Below, in pieces: positions 1-6,877 of a DNA stretch of 10,283 nucleotides (within the stretch, counting starts at the first letter, position 1; each line of letters opens with the position of its first letter). Source of the stretch: Chloroflexota bacterium (GTDB lineage: Bacteria; Chloroflexota; Ktedonobacteria; Ktedonobacterales; Ktedonobacteraceae); contig VBHV01000638.1 in the NCBI GenBank assembly GCA_005881995.1, positions 1 to 10,283 of the forward strand, read 5' to 3'. Under the pieces are notes generated by a model, which was not told where the DNA came from, made no database searches, and saw only the letters and a list, made by a program, of their open reading frames with translations. Made by a program: the position numbers and the translations under genes.

Positions 1-1938
1 CCGAGTGGCAGGCTCTGCACTACGCCCTCGCAGGAGCCATCCCAGCGCGTTTTATGGATTTGCCGCAGGCTATTCAACTGGCGCAGGTGAAAGAGACTGA
101 GGAAACGCCACAGATCGAAGAAAAAACAGACGAAGACCCGCTCGATCTGCTGGCGAAAGCCGCGGGCTACCCCGACTATGAGCTATGGTGGGAGAGGCAG
201 ATCGAGCAGCGGCTCGATGTCACCAACCTGTTTGAGGCACGAGGCGCAGCGTGAAGCCCATATGCGCCAGTCCATCCGAGCCGCCCAGAAGGAGGGATTT
301 CAACGCATCGCAATCGTGTGCGGCGCATGGCACGCGCCTGTACTCACTCGACTCGATGATGAGAAGAACGACGCCGCTATACTGCGCGGACTGAAGCGCG
401 TTAAGATTGAGGCGACGTGGATTCCCTGGACGAACTCGCGACTCTCCTATCGCAGCGGCTATGGAGCTGGTGTGACTTCGCCTGGCTGGTACGAACACCT
501 CTGGCATACGCCCGATCTTACTTCGATTCGCTGGGTAACGCACGCCGCGCACCTACTGCGAGCGGAAGGACTGGACGCCTCGTCCGCCAGTGTGATCGAG
601 GCGGTGCGTCTGGCCGAAGCGCTGGCCGCCATGCGTGAATTTCCCATGCCGGGGCTGGTCGATCTGCACGAGGCTATCCAGACCGTCTTATGTCACGGCA
701 ACGCGGAACCAATGTACCTCATCAGGGACAAACTGGAGATCGGTGAGAAACTGGGCGAAGTGCCGATGGAAACGCCCGCCGTGCCATTGCAGCGCGACCT
801 GGAGAATCGCCAGCGCAAACTGCGTTTCAAGCCATCGGCTTCCATTGAAACCTATGACTTTGACCTGCGCAAAGAAACAGATCGAGGACGTAGTCAGTTA
901 TTGCACCAGTTGCGGCTCTTGAATATCGAATGGGGCAAGCCGCAGCGCACCTCGCAAAAGCATAGCACGTTCCATGAACTCTGGACGGTGCAATGGCAGG
1001 TTGAGTTTGCCATCAAGCTCATCGAAGCCAACATCTGGGGCAACACGGTTGAGAGCGCGACTGCCGCTTTTGTGCGCCACCAGGCAGATACGCTGCAAAG
1101 TCTACCGGAGCTGACCGAATTGCTCGACAAAACCATCCTCGCTGAGTTGCCCGGCGCAATCGATCACCTGTTGAACAGCATCCAGCGCCGGGCTGCCGTT
1201 TCCGCCGATGTACGTCACTTGATGGATGCGCTGCCTCCCCTGGCGCGAGTAGCTCGTTATGGCAATGTGCGCGAGACTCGGGCTGAAAGCATTCTCACGA
1301 TTATCGATGCCCTGTTCGAGCGCATCGTGGTTGGTCTCCCCGGCGCATGCGCATCGCTGGATGACGATGCCGCAAAGGAGATGGTCGAGAGCATTAACCA
1401 CGCGCAGGAGAGCATCGCCCTGCTCAACCGCGATGACCAGCGCGAAGCATGGCGAGGCGTGTTGCGCTTCCTACTGGAGCGCAATGGCGTACATGGGCTG
1501 GTGCGCGGGCGCTGCTGTCGCCTTTTGCTCGAACAAAAGGTCATTGATGATGAAGAGCTGCAGCGCCTGGCGGGGCTGGCGCTTTCGCCCGTTAATCCCC
1601 TGCCCCAGGCGGCTGCATGGCTTGAAGGGTTACTGCGCGGCAGTGGCTTGATGCTGCTTCACCAGGATGGCCTCTGGGTCGCGCTTGATCGCTGGCTCAG
1701 TGAACTTCCATCCGAAGTTTTCATCGAATTGCTGCCGCTCCTGAGACGCGCTTTCTCCGATTTTGAGCCGTCCGAACGACGAGCAATGGGTGAAAAAGTC
1801 GGGGGCGGCTCTTTCCATAGAGCGAATCTCGCAACGGCGAAGAGCGGTACGAAAGCCTGCGACATTGATGAAGAACGGGCCAACAGCGTGTTGCCGGTGC
1901 TAGCACACATTCTGGGGGTAAAGTACGATGGCAATTGA
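1..1938 (+). pseudogene. DUF5682 family protein, frameshifted, 5' end outside window
   Basis: The gene enters from the left edge open in frame 3 (codons from base 3: EWQALHYALAGAIP, then RFMDLPQA) and stays open to a TGA at 252-254. The rest of the protein continues in frame 1 from about 238 (HEAQREAHMRQS) to TGA at 1936-1938. Both halves look like one DUF5682 protein. The second half carries the family-typical VCGAWHAP stretch (316-339) and the WIPWT...SGYGAGVTSPGWYEHLW block (418-507), followed by a long helical C-terminal region. From memory of the family, about 20 residues normally separate the WWE...LF segment from REAHMRQ. Here they are missing, so a small out-of-frame deletion is more likely than a single-base slip. 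The molecular function is unknown. The N-terminal part resembles EreA/ChaN-type domains in its GAWH motif, which is only a suggestion. The 3' end overlaps the VWA gene, so the two were co-translated. An ATG at 262 could restart translation, but no good ribosome site precedes it. A sequencing error is the main alternative. Confidence 0.8.
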
Positions 1939-3115
1939 TGAAAAAGAACGATTGCGCCGTTGGCGGCTGGTCTTAGGGAAAGACGCGGAAGAAACGCTGA
2001 CGAGCGATGGAATCGAGTCCGGGGTATCACTGCGCGGCCAGGATTCCGGTATCGATAGCGTACTGGAAGCCCTGTATGGTGATGGAGATAAAGGAGGGCG
2101 TTCTGGCGGATTGGGGAGATCATCTCCCAATGTGACGCGCTGGCTGGGCGATATCCGCACCTACTTTCCAACTGCCGCCGTACAGGTTATGCAGAAGGAC
2201 GCGCTGGAGCGGCTGAACCTGGTGCAGATGCTGCTCGAACCGGAGATGCTAGAAAGTGTCGAGCCGGATGTCCACCTGGTCGCCAACCTGATGTCGCTCA
2301 GCAGGGTTATCCCCGAAAAAACGAAGGATACCGCGCGCCAGGTGGTGCGCAAGGTCGTCGACGAACTTGAGCGCAAGCTTGCCAACGGCCTGATCCAGGC
2401 TGTGCGGGGCAGCCTGAATCGCGCCACGCGCACCTATAGGCCGCGACCAAACGAGATCAACTGGGACCGCACCATCCGCGCCAATCTGAAGAACTATCTT
2501 CCAGATAAAGGCACGATCATAGCCGAAAAGCTGGTGGGACACGGTCACAAGCGTTCATCGCTGCGTGACATCGTATTGTGCGTCGATCAGAGTGGCTCAA
2601 TGGCTACCTCTGTCGTCTACGCCGGTATCTTCGGCGCGGTGCTGGCCAGCATGCGTGCGGTCAGCACACGCATGGTTGTCTTCGACACCTCGGTGGTCGA
2701 TCTCACCGACGATCTACAGGACCCGGTGGATTTGCTTTTCGGCGTGCAACTCGTCGGAGGCACGGACATTAACCGCGCCCTGGCGTACTGCCAGCAGGTG
2801 ATCTCACGCCCCGCGCAAACTATCCTCGTCCTGATAACCGACCTGTACGAGGGCGGCAATGCGAAGGAGATGCTGCGCCGCGCCGCCGAGTTGAAAGCCG
2901 GTGGAGTCCAGGTAATCTGCCTGCTCGCCCTGAGCGATCAAGGCACCCCCAGCTTCGATCAGCACAATGCTGCTCAACTGGCAGGTATGAATATTCCCTC
3001 CTTCGCCTGCACACCAGAACTCTTCCCCGACTTGATGGCGGCGGCCATCTCACGGCAAGACCTGGCGACCTGGGCCGCAAAAAATGACATCGTAGCGGTG
3101 CGGAGGGAGGGATGA
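1928..3115 (+). CDS. VWA domain protein (CoxE-like), partner of DUF5682
   Basis: This is a 395-residue soluble protein with no signal peptide or membrane segment. Residues 1-210 are a charged helical region containing the family-typical TRWLGDIRTYFP, LLEPEMLESVEPDVHLV and INWDRTIRANLKNYLP stretches. Residues 215-380 form a von Willebrand A domain. The MIDAS metal site is complete: D220-x-S222-x-S224 in DQSGSM, T279 in GGTDIN, and D305 in ITDLYEGG. Such domains bind Mg2+ and hold protein partners. In bacteria they are commonly encoded with MoxR-type AAA+ ATPases and act in remodelling or activating a target complex, probably in the cytoplasm here. The ATG overlaps the last 11 bp of the DUF5682 gene and follows a G-rich site (1914-1918) nine bases upstream, which implies translational coupling. 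The gene is intact although its partner is frameshifted. The actual target is unknown. The fold and family are confident; the pathway is not. Confidence 0.93.
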   Translation: MAIDEKERLRRWRLVLGKDAEETLTSDGIESGVSLRGQDSGIDSVLEALYGDGDKGGRSGGLGRSSPNVTRWLGDIRTYFPTAAVQVMQKDALERLNLVQMLLEPEMLESVEPDVHLVANLMSLSRVIPEKTKDTARQVVRKVVDELERKLANGLIQAVRGSLNRATRTYRPRPNEINWDRTIRANLKNYLPDKGTIIAEKLVGHGHKRSSLRDIVLCVDQSGSMATSVVYAGIFGAVLASMRAVSTRMVVFDTSVVDLTDDLQDPVDLLFGVQLVGGTDINRALAYCQQVISRPAQTILVLITDLYEGGNAKEMLRRAAELKAGGVQVICLLALSDQGTPSFDQHNAAQLAGMNIPSFACTPELFPDLMAAAISRQDLATWAAKNDIVAVRREG

Positions 3116-3137
3116 ATTGGCGAGCATTTAAAGGGTC

Positions 3138-3851
3138 TCAGGAAGCGTGTGCCAGGAAATCGAGTACGACCCTGTTGAACTCCTCCGGCTGCTCCATATT
3201 CACCATGTGGGCAGCGCCTGGGATGACGACCGATTGCGCCTGGGGAATCTCGGCTGCCAACCGCTCGACCTGTCTTTGTTTGGTGGACAAGTCGTAGTCG
3301 CCGATCATGAGCAGCGCCGGCACGCGAATATCCGCCAGACGCGTGCTGGCCGGTGGTTCCAGGGAAATCACTTCTGTTGTGCCAGGGATAGGAACAGTGA
3401 AAGCATGATACTGCATGTCGTAGACACGCTGCGCTTCCTCTTCCCTGGCGAATTGCTCTATCTCCGCCGATGGCTCCTCACCACCTACGCTCGGAGCGAC
3501 CAGCACCAGTGAAGTGACCTTCTCAGGGTAGGTCAGCACGAAATCGAGCGCAACCTTGCCGCCAAATGAAAGCGCAACCACGTGCGCCTTCTCGATACCG
3601 AGGAATGCTAAAAGCGCGGCGGGGTCTTCGTGATTGGCAAACGCTCCAGCAGGGACGGTGGATTGGCCGAAACCGCGCAAATCAAAGCGTATTACCCGGT
3701 ATTGCCGGGCAAAGGTGTCGAACTGCTGGTCCCACATGCGGCTATCCGCTATACCTGCATGGATCAAGAGCAAAGGATGGCCCTGGCCTGCGACTTCATA
3801 GTAGAGCGGCGCTCCCTGCGCCTGCAGGAAACCCGATTGTGATTGTGCCAC
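3138..3851 (-). CDS. Alpha/beta-fold hydrolase, GTG start
   Basis: With the GTG start at 3849-3851 the protein has 237 residues, the usual size for a compact single-domain alpha/beta hydrolase. The open frame extends 28 codons further upstream to an ATG at 3933-3935. That extension (Cys/Ser/Lys-rich, no family likeness) has no value as a domain, while the GTG sits seven bases after AGGAG, so I place the start there. Motifs are: oxyanion-side LLLIHAG (27-33), FDLRGFGQS (56-64), nucleophile elbow ALSFGG with S95, acid GDYD with D187, and PGAAHMVNMEQP with H215. The Ser-Asp-His triad is therefore complete. The nucleophile motif is A-x-S-x-G rather than G-x-S-x-G, which some relatives share. The short lid (about 121-170) resembles esterases and 3-oxoadipate enol-lactonase-like enzymes. 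The substrate cannot be read from sequence. It is the last gene of the minus-strand run, 93 bp after recQ, and converges on the VWA gene. Confidence 0.93.
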   Translation of the reverse strand: MAQSQSGFLQAQGAPLYYEVAGQGHPLLLIHAGIADSRMWDQQFDTFARQYRVIRFDLRGFGQSTVPAGAFANHEDPAALLAFLGIEKAHVVALSFGGKVALDFVLTYPEKVTSLVLVAPSVGGEEPSAEIEQFAREEEAQRVYDMQYHAFTVPIPGTTEVISLEPPASTRLADIRVPALLMIGDYDLSTKQRQVERLAAEIPQAQSVVIPGAAHMVNMEQPEEFNRVVLDFLAHAS

Positions 3852-3858
3852 AAAAAAT

Positions 3859-3863
3859 CTCCT
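3859..3863 (-). promoter_or_regulatory. Ribosome binding site fixing the GTG start of the hydrolase
   Basis: The minus strand reads AAGGAGA, six T, then GTG. AGGAG is a strong Shine-Dalgarno match seven bases from the GTG. It selects this start over the ATG 28 codons upstream, whose translated extension has no family resemblance. Confidence 0.8.
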
Positions 3864-3872
3864 TGACTTCGA

Positions 3873-3886
3873 GGAAGATGTCTTCC
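3873..3886. repeat. Short palindrome in the hydrolase leader
   Basis: GGAAGA and TCTTCC flank a two-base centre, giving a perfect six-base inverted repeat 22-35 bases upstream of the hydrolase GTG. The position suits an operator or a small 5' leader hairpin. There is no flanking promoter sequence I can defend, so a chance palindrome is possible. Confidence 0.35.
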
Positions 3887-3915
3887 CGTTAGCTCTAAAA
3901 CTTCCGAACTTGATG

Positions 3916-3946
3916 GAACAGCAGTACAATATCACTGCTGCTGTTC
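3916..3946. repeat. Inverted repeat overlapping the recQ stop codon
   Basis: GAACAGCAG (3916-3924) and CTGCTGTTC (3938-3946) pair perfectly over nine bases with a 13-base loop. A second register, CAGCAGT with ACTGCTG (3919-3925, 3934-3940), pairs over seven bases with an eight-base loop, because CTG is repeated. The right arm lies over the recQ TGA (3945-3947). No T-run follows on either strand, so it is not a standard intrinsic terminator. It could be a 3' stabilising or processing hairpin between recQ and the hydrolase gene. Confidence 0.45.
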
Positions 3947-5588
3947 ATAGAAATGCTAGCAATCCTCGCTCTTTAACTATATCAATCGAGAGCGTCTTGT
4001 AGCCAACTTCTTCGAAAAGGACGACCATCTTCTCACCCTCGTAGCGCATCACTACACCTTCACCCCAGGCCGTATGTTTGACGTGGCTATTCAATGGAAA
4101 CGGTTTGCCCTCGGCACCGGCTTCTACGCTTGCGGATAAGCCGGCATCGCAATTGTCGCAGAAGCCGCACGGCTCATTCAGCTCTTCACCGAAGTAGTTT
4201 AGCAGGTACTTACGGCGACAATCTTGCAACTCGGCATAGCCGCGTATCATCTCGATGCGCGAACGCACGAACTGGCGGCGGCTCTCATGCAGGCGTGCGC
4301 TCTCCTCAGCTGCCTCATCCAGGTCAGGAGGATTGTCGCACGCTACCACATTCCCATTGGATTGAATCTCAATGACATGCAGTTCTTCCAGGTAGCTCAA
4401 TACCTGCATCAACCTGGTCTGTGGTATATCCAGGATTTCTCGCAACCGTAGAGGATCAATTGCTTTTTTATGTTCCAGGATGACTTTTGCCACCAGCTCT
4501 ACCTCGTCTGCATCAACCTTGCCACTGCCGGTCAAAAAGCGGTGAATGGCGAGGTCCTTGGAGCAGTAGAACAGGATGGCATCGGCTCTTTCGCCATCTC
4601 GCCCGGCGCGTCCGATCTCCTGGTAATAGGAATCGACGGAATCGCTGATATCGTAGTGGAAGACGAAACGGACGTTTTCCTTGTTCACACCCATGCCAAA
4701 GGCGGTGGTAGCGACAATCACCTCTGCCTCATCCTGCATGAACCCCTCTTGCGCCGCTTCTCGATCTTTTGCCTTCATACCGGCGTGATAAAAAACCGCC
4801 TTCACCCCGCGTTCGCAGAGCAATGCGGCGATCTCTTCGGCATGTTTGCGAGTTGAAACGTAGACAATACCCGGCTTATCGGCTCCATTAACCCTGTCGA
4901 TCAATGCCCCCTTCTTTTCGGCCTCATCATAGAACGTCTCGACGCCCAGCCAGATATTGGGACGATCAAAGCCCTGTACCACGACGCGCGGATTCTGCAT
5001 ATCGAGGCGTTCCAATATCTCCTCGCGCACGGGCAGCGATGCAGTGGCGGTTAATGCCAGCACTCTGGGATGACCGAGTTCCTCGATTACTGCGCCCAAT
5101 CGCAGATATTCGGGGCGAAAATCGTGTCCCCACTCGCTGATGCAGTGTGCTTCATCCACCACGAACAGGGAAGGTTTCGCAGCATGCAATTGCTCAAGTG
5201 TCTCTTCATGGTTGAATTGTTCGGGCGCGAGGAAGACAAACTCAAGTTTGCCCTCTTTCAGGGCATCCAACGTTTCCTGAAACTCGGCAGCCCCCAATGT
5301 AGAGTTAAGCACCGCCGCACCGCCAATGTTCTGTTCTTCGATGGACCCTACCTGGTCATACTGTAAGGCAATCAGTGGAGAGACAACAATGGTTGGGCCA
5401 TCAAGGAGCAGACTTGCTGCCTGGTAAATCATCGATTTTCCCGAACCGGTAGGCATGACGGCTAAGGTATCATGACCATCCAGCAGCGATTGAATAGCAG
5501 ACTGCTGCCCAGGACGCAGGCTCTCGTACCCCAGCTTCTCCTGGGCAATACGGCGTAAACGCCAGGCATCTTTTCGCTTCGTACTCAT
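3945..5588 (-). CDS. recQ: ATP-dependent DNA helicase RecQ, with Tudor-like tail
   Basis: A 547-residue superfamily 2, 3'-to-5' DNA helicase of the RecQ family, acting in recombination repair and stalled-fork processing. Motif 0 LRPGQQ (24-29), Walker A MPTGSGKS with K51, Ia VSPLIALQYDQV, DEAH box 145-148 followed by the RecQ aromatic-rich loop CISEWGHDF, III LALTATA, IV IVYVSTRKHA, V ATTAFGMGVNK and VI YYQEIGRAGRDG are all present. The zinc-binding part of the RecQ-Ct region has C457, C474, C477 and C480, and a winged-helix-like segment lies around 360-420. No HRDC domain is present. Instead residues 500-547 (HVKHTAWGEGVVMRYEG...EEVGYKTLS) look like the small Tudor/CarD-like tail found at the C-terminus of UvrD/PcrA helicases. 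The ATG follows a GAGG. The gene begins 15 bp after the topoisomerase IB stop, so the two are very probably one transcript. The family assignment is certain; the tail assignment is by pattern. Confidence 0.97.
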   Translation of the reverse strand: MSTKRKDAWRLRRIAQEKLGYESLRPGQQSAIQSLLDGHDTLAVMPTGSGKSMIYQAASLLLDGPTIVVSPLIALQYDQVGSIEEQNIGGAAVLNSTLGAAEFQETLDALKEGKLEFVFLAPEQFNHEETLEQLHAAKPSLFVVDEAHCISEWGHDFRPEYLRLGAVIEELGHPRVLALTATASLPVREEILERLDMQNPRVVVQGFDRPNIWLGVETFYDEAEKKGALIDRVNGADKPGIVYVSTRKHAEEIAALLCERGVKAVFYHAGMKAKDREAAQEGFMQDEAEVIVATTAFGMGVNKENVRFVFHYDISDSVDSYYQEIGRAGRDGERADAILFYCSKDLAIHRFLTGSGKVDADEVELVAKVILEHKKAIDPLRLREILDIPQTRLMQVLSYLEELHVIEIQSNGNVVACDNPPDLDEAAEESARLHESRRQFVRSRIEMIRGYAELQDCRRKYLLNYFGEELNEPCGFCDNCDAGLSASVEAGAEGKPFPLNSHVKHTAWGEGVVMRYEGEKMVVLFEEVGYKTLSIDIVKERGLLAFL

Positions 5589-5603
5589 CGTACCTCAGTG
5601 GGT

Positions 5604-6713
5604 CTAGGCTACGAACAGCTGTTCGAGGAATGCCAGCGTCCTGGTCTCATCAGGTCGCAATCCCTGATGCACTTCCTTCTTTTCACGCGCACCATACTGC
5701 TCGACGAAGTTATGCAGCGACCCGTCGAGGTAGGCGTCGATGACGCCGGGATGGACGTAGCATTTGCGACAGATAGCGGGGGTATTGCCAAGCTTCTCCG
5801 CCGTCGATTTGATGGCCTGAGCCACGTTTTTCTTGCCCTGGGTCGTCGAATCAAACGCGCCCATTTCCTCAAGGGCGCGCATGACAAAGACGGTGCCTCC
5901 CCAGGTACGGAAATCCTTCGCGGTAATGTCTTGCCCACTGATTTCACGCAGGTAGGTATTTACATGGCCCGATTCGATGTCGCGCAGTTCACCTTTCTCG
6001 TCGATATACTGGAAGAGTTCATGCCCAGGCAAGTGCTGGCAGCGTTTGACGATTTTGGCGAGCTGGCGATCATTGACGTCGATGGTATGTTCCTTACCAC
6101 TTTTGCCGCGAAAATGGAAATGCACCTTCGTGCCCTCCACTTCGACGTGCTGGCTGCGCATAGTGGTCAGGCCGTACGAATCGTTCTCTCTGGCATACTC
6201 CTCGTTGCCAACCCGAATGAGCGTGGTATCGAGCAGGCGCACGACGGTCGCCAGCACTTTCTCAAAGGGTAAGCCCGGAAGCGCCAGATCACCCTCGATA
6301 CGCCGGCGAATGGCGGGAAGAGTCTCACCAAAAGCAATCATCCGGTCATATTTGGTCTCGTCGCGCACTTCGCGCCAGCGCGGATGATAGCGGTACTGTT
6401 TGCGTCCCTTCGCGTCACGCCCGGTCGCCTGGATATGACCCTGCGGATTGGGGCAAATCCATACATCGGTCCAGGCGGGAGGAATGCCCAGTTTTTTAAT
6501 ACGTTGCAGCTCATCGGGGTCACGAATGGCCTTGCCATCCAGCCCGATATAGCTGAAGTGTTTGCCGACACGCTTACGCCGGATACCCGGCATAGCGTCG
6601 GTGACGTAGCGTAGACCGGCGGCTTTGGCGGTTTCAATCGGATCATCAGCCGTGCAGATCTCTATCCCACCCAGGGTCGGAATTCGCTGGGACGAAGCTG
6701 GCGCCGTGGACAA
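5604..6713 (-). CDS. DNA topoisomerase IB, TTG start
   Basis: A 369-residue poxvirus-type/bacterial type IB topoisomerase. It relaxes positive and negative supercoils by forming a 3'-phosphotyrosyl link to one strand, without ATP or metal. The N-terminal domain (about 30-110) carries GIRRKRVGKHFSYI and the LGIPPAWTDVWICPNPQGHIQATG block. The catalytic domain supplies R167 (IRVGNEEYA), K204 (FRGKSGKEH), R269 (DFRTWGGT) and nucleophile Y319 (CRKCYVHP). The position of the usual catalytic His is Asn 310 (LGNTPA), as I recall also for the Deinococcus enzyme, so it should be active. The start codon is TTG with AGGAG six bases upstream; no better start fits the conserved N-terminus. It lies first in a probable two-gene operon with recQ. 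The 164-bp region upstream contains two palindromes that could hold control sites. Identity is highly confident. Confidence 0.96.
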   Translation of the reverse strand: MSTAPASSQRIPTLGGIEICTADDPIETAKAAGLRYVTDAMPGIRRKRVGKHFSYIGLDGKAIRDPDELQRIKKLGIPPAWTDVWICPNPQGHIQATGRDAKGRKQYRYHPRWREVRDETKYDRMIAFGETLPAIRRRIEGDLALPGLPFEKVLATVVRLLDTTLIRVGNEEYARENDSYGLTTMRSQHVEVEGTKVHFHFRGKSGKEHTIDVNDRQLAKIVKRCQHLPGHELFQYIDEKGELRDIESGHVNTYLREISGQDITAKDFRTWGGTVFVMRALEEMGAFDSTTQGKKNVAQAIKSTAEKLGNTPAICRKCYVHPGVIDAYLDGSLHNFVEQYGAREKKEVHQGLRPDETRTLAFLEQLFVA

Positions 6714-6719
6714 ATTGTG

Positions 6720-6724
6720 CTCCT
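6720..6724 (-). promoter_or_regulatory. Ribosome binding site for the TTG start of topoisomerase IB
   Basis: The minus strand reads CAGGAGCACAATTTG: a full AGGAG core lies six bases before the TTG. It supports the non-ATG start, which lies some 20 residues before the conserved domain. Confidence 0.75.
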
Positions 6725-6749
6725 GTCTGGTAGAAAAACTATTCTGAGC

Positions 6750-6781
6750 TTCTCATCGAACAACAATGACTTCGATGAGAA
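6750..6781. repeat. Perfect 11-bp inverted repeat upstream of topoisomerase IB
   Basis: TTCTCATCGAA (6750-6760) and TTCGATGAGAA (6771-6781) are exact inverted copies around a ten-base centre. The element lies 37-68 bases upstream of the topoisomerase TTG and 97 bases after the flavoprotein stop. On the minus strand it is followed by a T5 run only about 12 bases later, which is poor for an intrinsic terminator, and the stem is AT-rich. A dimeric-repressor operator or a 5' leader hairpin for the topoisomerase-recQ operon fits equally well. Confidence 0.6.
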
Positions 6782-6786
6782 CCATT

Positions 6787-6800
6787 ACTGTATATACGGT
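6787..6800. promoter_or_regulatory. Near-perfect 14-bp palindrome, candidate operator
   Basis: The core GTATATAC (6790-6797) is perfectly palindromic and is flanked by AC and GT with one mismatched pair between. It lies six bases beyond the 11-bp inverted repeat, 74-87 bases upstream of the topoisomerase start. Its TATA-like core could instead be part of a -10 element (TATACA on the minus strand), but I found no convincing -35 at the right spacing. Confidence 0.35.
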
Positions 6801-6877
6801 GACCTCCATCCCAGGAGTTACAGGTTAATATCATAACCCCTACTATGCAAGGTGAGCAGGCAACATCGAGATCAGCC

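Noticed and set aside
178..237. ATG at 178 as the start of a 586-residue DUF5682 protein
   Set aside because: The first 20 codons in this frame (MSYGGRGRSSSGS...) are out-of-frame reading of the WWERQIEQRLD segment and resemble no family sequence. Only codons from about 238 on are genuine.
3116..3137. A bidirectional terminator between the converging VWA and hydrolase genes
   Set aside because: The 22-bp gap has no inverted repeat long enough to support one.
3112..3297. Small plus-strand ORF overlapping the VWA stop
   Set aside because: Its ATG overlaps the VWA stop, but nearly all of it is antisense to the conserved C-terminus of the hydrolase, and its protein has no plausible pattern.
5598..6272. 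224-codon plus-strand ORF
   Set aside because: It is antisense to the catalytic domain of topoisomerase IB; no ribosome site or family likeness was seen.
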